64,000 nt of DNA, taken from positions 50,340,295 through 50,404,294 of the forward strand of contig NC_085861.1 of NCBI RefSeq assembly GCF_034702125.1, read 5' to 3'. The notes under the pieces are model-generated. The model did not search any database, was not told the origin of the DNA, and saw nothing but the letters and a program-made list of their open reading frames with translations. Positions 59,215 through 64,000 of the stretch are shown one piece after another (positions within the stretch are counted from its first letter, which is position 1; every line of letters starts with the position of its first letter). The position numbers and the translations under genes were made by a program. The stretch is from Engraulis encrasicolus (lineage: Eukaryota > Chordata > Actinopteri > Clupeiformes > Engraulidae).

Positions 59215-60179
59215 GTTGAAATTGTACTCAATCACAAGTAAATGTACAATTGAAAGAATCTACTTAGGTAAAAATAAAAAGTATATCATTTAAAATTAAA
59301 ATAAACTTTGAGAAAAACTAAAAAGTTACTTTTTAACAATCAGTGTTTTCTGCCTCTACTGTGTTGTGCAAACGTCCACCAGGGAAATTACAATTACAAC
59401 AAACCTGTGCATATCAACCAAGATGTTTTATTTAAAGGGATATCACCAACAGGAAAATGTGAAAAATTTGCAGATACTCAATGTTTCAGTTTATCTCACA
59501 AAAAGTAAACAAACATTAACAACAGGACCATTTAATTCACGAGTTTGCCCTGGAGTATGGTAACCATGGTCAATAGGCATAATTCGATGTTAGCTGGCCT
59601 CTGTCCTGGGACCCTGCGGAGATCATGCGGCACGAGATCCGCTTCCACACCATAAGTGTAGGGGACATGTAGCTGGGTGATCCAGTGAGATGAGGGAGTA
59701 GGGGGAGGTACTGGGACAATTAGGATAGCCTTTGCGCATGACAGGGGAAGGAGGGAAGGTGGGATTTAAATTTACGCGAAGGCGGAAGCTTGACATGGCA
59801 ACTGTCAATAACTCTCAGACTTCCTCCAGAACTAGGTTTATATAAACAATATGTAGAATTTGTAGCAGTTTTTGACAGAAATAGTCAAATTTTGTTCCGT
59901 TTTCACTTTGTTACTGATAAAGGCACATCAGTGTATACTGTTCTACCATTAAACTGCACACATAAAAAGGATACCAGTTTCTTTTAAAAAAGGATATCAG
60001 TTCCAGTCTATTTGGTGTCCAGGACAACAGTTTCAAACAAACGGGCTGCTCTACTTTTCAAAGACTAAATCCAAGAATACTCAGAATTCGGTTTACTCTT
60101 TGAGGAAGACATACAGCAGTGAAACATCAGAGTCCAACCATACTGATAACATTGCAAAGATCTCCTACTTATTACAAAA
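59215..60179. other. Intergenic, MITE remainder then nothing recognised
   Basis: 59215-59330 continues the AGAGGTGAAAAGAGTAC-type element. The rest shows no supported gene. Confidence 0.35.
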
Positions 60180-60587
60180 TCACTTGTTTAGTGGTAAATA
60201 GTTGGGATACGGGACAATTAACCGGTCAGGCCACTCAGAGAAACCATTAGCAATTACAGCATACTGTATACTGGAGAGGTCAGTAGAGCTGCAAACTGGC
60301 TCACAGAGACCGGAGGTGCTGTGGACGTTGAAGGCACGGTGGATGGTGGCAGGGATGACCCAGGTGCTGCAGGCACAGTGATGGCTGGCAGCATGGTGGG
60401 GAGTGGCACGGATGACCCAGGCGCTGCAGGCACGGTGATGGCTGGCGGCACGGATGACCCAAAAGGTGGATGGTGGCAGGGACAACCCAGAGCATGGCAG
60501 TATGGTGGAAAGAGCTGCTGCACCGAGTGGAGGGACTTCAGGGATGGGCACAGTGAAGTCTTCAACCTTTTCATGATTGTCCTCCAC
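60180..60587 (-). other. Proline-rich open frame over a minisatellite, function unknown
   Basis: A 135-codon minus-strand frame (and a 106-codon frame in another phase) spans a degenerate repeat at 60330-60500 with the unit GGCACGGATGACCCAGGCGC. The alternative frame reads as PAITVPAAPGSS repeats. It could be the last exon of an unknown minus-strand gene, but repeat-driven frames of this sort also arise by chance. Confidence 0.25.
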
Positions 60588-60689
60588 TGTGATGCCCCTT
60601 TAACAATAACACGTACTGATTACTACATATGCGAGTGAAATACAGTATGCCAAAAAGAGTAAAAAGATAATGGACAGAAAAACAACGTA

Positions 60690-60850
60690 CAGTGCCTGTA
60701 TTTATATGCCCAGTATCTCCTCTCGTTCCTCTTCAGGACCATCATCTCAGGTGTGGCCACAGAACACTGTCGTCTTCTTTCATCAGGCTGCCCTTCTCCC
60801 GCTCCTGGGTCTTCTCAATGTTGTCAGTTGTCACGCACCTGAACACAACC
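60690..60850 (-). other. Possible exon of an unidentified minus-strand gene
   Basis: The minus strand has a plausible acceptor (TGTCCCAG or GTGTTCAG), then a frame containing CVTTDNIEKTQEREKGS and LMKEDDSVLWPHLR before a stop. Composition looks coding. However, the phase does not join cleanly with the possible exon at 61750-61805. The protein is not recognised. Confidence 0.25.
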
Positions 60851-60903
60851 CTGGGACAAGATACACTATTAAGAATACTCATTGGTTAAACTTTTTTCTT
60901 TAA

Positions 60904-61426
60904 AAGGTACATTCTATGGTCTGTTTTGGTCATCTGTCTAGAGCTGAAAAAGTAAAGGGGTTGAGTTATTAGTAACAGTTGTGACCAATCCACAGTGTAT
61001 TTGCCCTCTACACAGCTCTTGACAGCTTCACATAGAAGTTAAGTCATCAGACTGCTCACGCATTGTTGTTCAAACACACACAGAGACAGTGCAGACCCTA
61101 AAGAGAGAAGACCTGCCATCCTTTTTTTAAATAGAGACCCTAAAAAGAACACTTGTTACGCTATTCTACTGGAATAGGCTGTTTCAGAACATAGGAGTTT
61201 GTTTCAAGAAATTTAAGAACGACCGGACTGAGGCCACCATAAGGAATGAGCGGTTCCACTTCATATCTGAAGTTATCGTGACCATCCATTTGCTTATTTC
61301 AGAAATAACACCTGGCTAGTTTCTTTACAAATGTGCATACATGGTCCATTGTGCTCCAACAATGGGAGCGCAGCTTGATTATGTCACACCTGTACGCAAA
61401 CAGTAAAGGGATCTATTGACCTCAAA
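60904..61426. other. Intergenic or intronic, nothing recognised
   Basis: No repeat boundary or coding signal seen. Confidence 0.4.
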
Positions 61427-61645
61427 GGTGCACTGTGAAATGTATTTGGCAGTCTCGTTCCATAATTCATGCAGCCCAGTCATAAATCTTTTTCACTGAT
61501 TCTTACCACCACCATCAAATTCAAAATATTCTCTATGACTGCACAAATTGCAATATTAGTTATAATAGTACTAACTGTAATTATGAGTTTATTATTTAGT
61601 TGCAAAATCTACTCTGCCACCATCCTACACAGTGCACAGTGCAAC
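61427..61645. mobile_element. Repeat family R2, copy 5 (shortened)
   Basis: CAAAGGTGCACTGTGAAATG at the left, CTACACAGTGCACAGTGC at the right, with CATAATTCATGCAGCCCA inside. A central part is missing. Confidence 0.65.
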
Positions 61646-61749
61646 AAGGACAGCAAGCCTGAGTGAGTGAAAATGGCTATTCATAAACAAATAACATGGC
61701 AGTGTTATGGCCTTTAAGTCTGTTTATTTTTCTTCAGTCGGCGACTTAC

Positions 61750-61805
61750 CCTGTTCCAGAATGACTTCAGGACAACCATGCATATAAAAGATGCAACACC
61801 ACTGC
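61750..61805 (-). other. Possible 56-nt internal exon, minus strand
   Basis: Flanked by GTGTTTCAG and GTAAGTCGC, strong splice sites on the minus strand. One open phase reads SGVASFICMVVLKSFWNR, which is hydrophobic. No family recognised. Confidence 0.3.
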
Positions 61806-61819
61806 CTGAAACACATATT

Positions 61820-62211
61820 AAAAGCACATAACAATTAAGTTACAAGTTAGTCATTCTTGGTCATTAATATGACTTGCCACACACCACATAGGCTGTAGCT
61901 TACATGAGAGGTAAGCAGTTACCGCCTTTTCTCAACTCCTGCAGTAGGCAGAAGCAGAACACCTTCATTATGCACAAAACATTGTGAATAATTTGACATG
62001 GATAAAGTTTAAGAAGTTGTACTTTTACACTCGATTATTATGTAAACATTTCTACTCCTTGCAATTGCTATCCGTTTAGAAGCATTTGTTTCACTTTTTA
62101 TACTAGTTGTGAAAATATAGGCTACCGGTCTCTTTTCGTTGGACTGCCCTTCCTAATGTCAAACGTCATCATTTCGGTACAACTGAAGTGTGTGCGAACT
62201 GCGGAGACCAG
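61820..62211. other. Intergenic or intronic, nothing recognised
   Basis: No repeat boundary or coding signal seen. Confidence 0.35.
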
Positions 62212-62220
62212 CGAGAGAGA

Positions 62221-62266
<46 letters not shown>
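62212..62266. repeat. (GA)n microsatellite
   Basis: GA units with one CAGA interruption. The Glu-Arg frames across it are artefacts. Confidence 0.95.
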
Positions 62267-62269
<3 letters not shown>

Positions 62270-63612
62270 GCTGTGCTTATGGAACCTGCGCGTGTCTGTT
62301 CATAGCGAGTCCTTCGACTATGAAAGCAACTATCAAACTATCGTTGTCAAAACTAACCCTGAGATTGAGTTTGCAACGTCCAACAAAAAATAACTGACTT
62401 CATGTTAGGTGATGTTATGACCGTGGATGATCACATTGGGAGGTCCCTCGCCAGAAACCTCCTCTCACCACTACTCAGCGTAACATAAGGGCGTGTTGGT
62501 CTACATAGGACTATATACATTTACAACAAACTAATCAATGTCTCCTCGCAATGTTAACGGATTGATCCTTTGTTAGCGTTTATTCTCAGCAGGATTTAGC
62601 ATGTCTAGGATAGCGTTGTTTAAAAAGTTATTTGATCGATTCCTCTCGCTCCCCCTCTCCCTCCCAGTAACACAGGCAGGCACCCGGCATGCACACACAC
62701 CGTCTGTCTCGCTCCCCATCTTCAAACTGTCATTCAAACTAAGAATGTCTACGATTATGATTAATAATACAAAAAAGTCTTTAGTTGACTCGGCACGGAG
62801 GCATCCCAGAATGATGACTGTTTACGCACACTGCTTTGTCAGTTGATATGAAGCATTTTGTCGCGCATTTCATTGATTTGAAAACTTGGTGACCATAGGA
62901 ATTTACACATTTTTAAAACAACATTCAAAGAGGACGATTCGCGACGGGAACTGCTGAAAGACTTACGAAGGATTCAGTGACCAGCTACAAACGTAGCCGT
63001 TCCATGTTGAATGGATTTATTGTGGAGAATGAAATAGTGAAGTAATGTGCCGTTCGTAGTCTGTCTACGAGCACAGTCCTTTAGGTGCATGTAATTTGTA
63101 AGATTATCACACTACAGCCTTGTGTGAAAGCAAAAAAGGAGGCTATCTTGTAGAATTTTCTCCTCCGTGCTTTCGCGTGATGCAGAGCATCAAGTGGCAG
63201 CGCAAACAGTGGATGGAACATTCGGCAACAAATATTTGTAGAACGACACACGAGGTCAGGTCCCCACCAGCAGCCAGTCCCAGTCTGCGCGCCAAAACTA
63301 GCCAACAAGGCAACATTTGAGAATGGAAAAAAAACTTGGCTGAAGTGGGTTTCATTCTACAACATTTTGAAATTGGTAGTGCTATCCGTTCATCTTTAAC
63401 ACAGGGCATACTTGTTGCCTTCTCCAAACGAAGTTTGAACGGCAGCTTACAGGTCCATTGACCTGTCTGCCTGCCCAGTGCGTTGCTGATAGCAGCTGCC
63501 TGAGTCACAGTCAGACAGTTACGAGCCAACTACAACTCTAGCGTGATTTAGTTTCCTTTGATCATTGTTCATGTTTTGTATCCCATGTTTAATGCACGAC
63601 TGGCCAGCTTAC
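62267..63612. other. Promoter-like or intronic DNA, no supported gene
   Basis: CpG is somewhat more frequent than in the rest of the window (for example GCGACGGGAAC at 62940). Several short frames under 130 codons have no recognisable domain. Confidence 0.3.
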
Positions 63613-63725
63613 CTTCTGAATTTGTCCCGTCCATTGGAAGTTAACTTCATCCGCTGCGAGACTCGCCACAGTCGTCGGTTGATTCTTCTTCCAATGAAGT
63701 CCCAGAAAGCAATGCGCATTGCGGG
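63613..63725 (-). other. Possible first exon of a minus-strand gene
   Basis: On the minus strand, CpG-rich sequence with GACTGTGGCGAGTCTCGCAG leads to TTCAGAAG|GTAAGC, a strong donor. It may be a 5' untranslated exon upstream of the possible exons at 61.8 and 60.8 kb. Confidence 0.25.
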
Positions 63726-63734
63726 CCTTAACCA

Positions 63735-63930
63735 ATTTCAATAGGTAGTTTTGACAGAGACGGTTTGGATCATACTAGCCAATAGTATTAGTTACAGTGT
63801 TGGAATGTAAATTGGGTAAAGTTTAGTCATTTATAGGTAGTTTCGACACTAGCCATTAGTATTAGTTATAGCGTATGAATGCAAATTAGGTATAGTTTAG
63901 TCATTTCTCACCAGTACTAAGTCCTACTCC
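63735..63930 (+). repeat. Two degenerate tandem copies of an approximately 90-bp unit
   Basis: AGTATTAGTTA, GTAAATTGGGTAAAGTTTAG and TAGTCATTT recur about 80-90 bp apart. The unit resembles the 58736-59045 array. Confidence 0.6.
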
Positions 63931-64000
63931 TTATTTATAGGTAGAGTGAGTATATTATACCCCTTGCATCAGAGTAACCTCAGCAACCTAATTTGTTGGG

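Noticed and set aside
62601..62846. 81-codon frame near the right end
   Set aside because: No recognisable domain or conserved context; composition gives no coding support.

Overview
The window is fish (teleost) nuclear DNA. It carries six trypsinogen genes with teleost-type protein sequence and small GT-AG introns, set in DNA dense with long CA/GA microsatellites and typical fish mobile elements: L2 LINE tails, Tc1-like remnants, hAT MITEs, DIRS-type and Ty3/gypsy-type retroelements, and tRNA-derived SINEs. The species cannot be fixed from sequence alone. There is no bacterial operon, CRISPR array or rRNA.

The core is a trypsin cluster. Gene 1 (5355-7074, minus), gene 2 (17538-19055, minus), gene 3 (29853-31391, minus), gene 4 (36256-38292, plus), gene 5 (45332-47764, minus) and gene 6 (52952-57386, plus) each have six coding exons of 40, 148, 251, 134 or 137, 102 and 48 nt. 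All exons are in frame with intact splice sites. Each predicts a 240-241 residue trypsinogen with signal peptide, acidic activation peptide ending in Asp-Lys, catalytic triad and the Asp at the base of the S1 pocket. Genes 2, 3 and 4 are near-identical. Genes 5 and 6 form a second subtype with one extra codon at the exon 3/4 junction. Gene 1 is the most divergent. The products would all act as secreted digestive proteases cutting after Arg/Lys.

The cluster grew by segmental duplication. The DNA upstream of genes 1, 2 and 3 (about 7.2-9.1, 19.2-21.0 and 31.5-33.3 kb) is one recurring module, and its inverted copy lies upstream of gene 4 (36.1 down to 35.0 kb). Downstream blocks are also shared: gene 2 with gene 3, gene 2 with gene 5, and gene 3 with gene 4. 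The paralogous flanks act as 'empty sites' that date and delimit many transposon insertions.

Between the genes, 21.5-28.2 kb is a nest of elements. A DIRS-like retroelement is interrupted by a 1565-bp terminal-inverted-repeat element, a Ty3/gypsy element that lost its 5' half, and a hAT element that itself carries further insertions. 39.2-42.7 kb is a second decayed DIRS-like element with gag-like and tyrosine-recombinase-like pieces. The same 1565-bp element sits at identical length and in opposite orientation inside intron 4 of gene 6. At 48.7-52.5 kb there is a 1270-bp hAT element followed by two structured MITEs.

The right end (57.8-64 kb) holds a Tc1-like remnant, a minisatellite-like array, an almost perfect 163-bp palindrome, and weak signs of a multi-exon minus-strand transcription unit (possible exons near 63.6, 61.8 and 60.8 kb). 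Most of the remaining DNA shows nothing recognisable.
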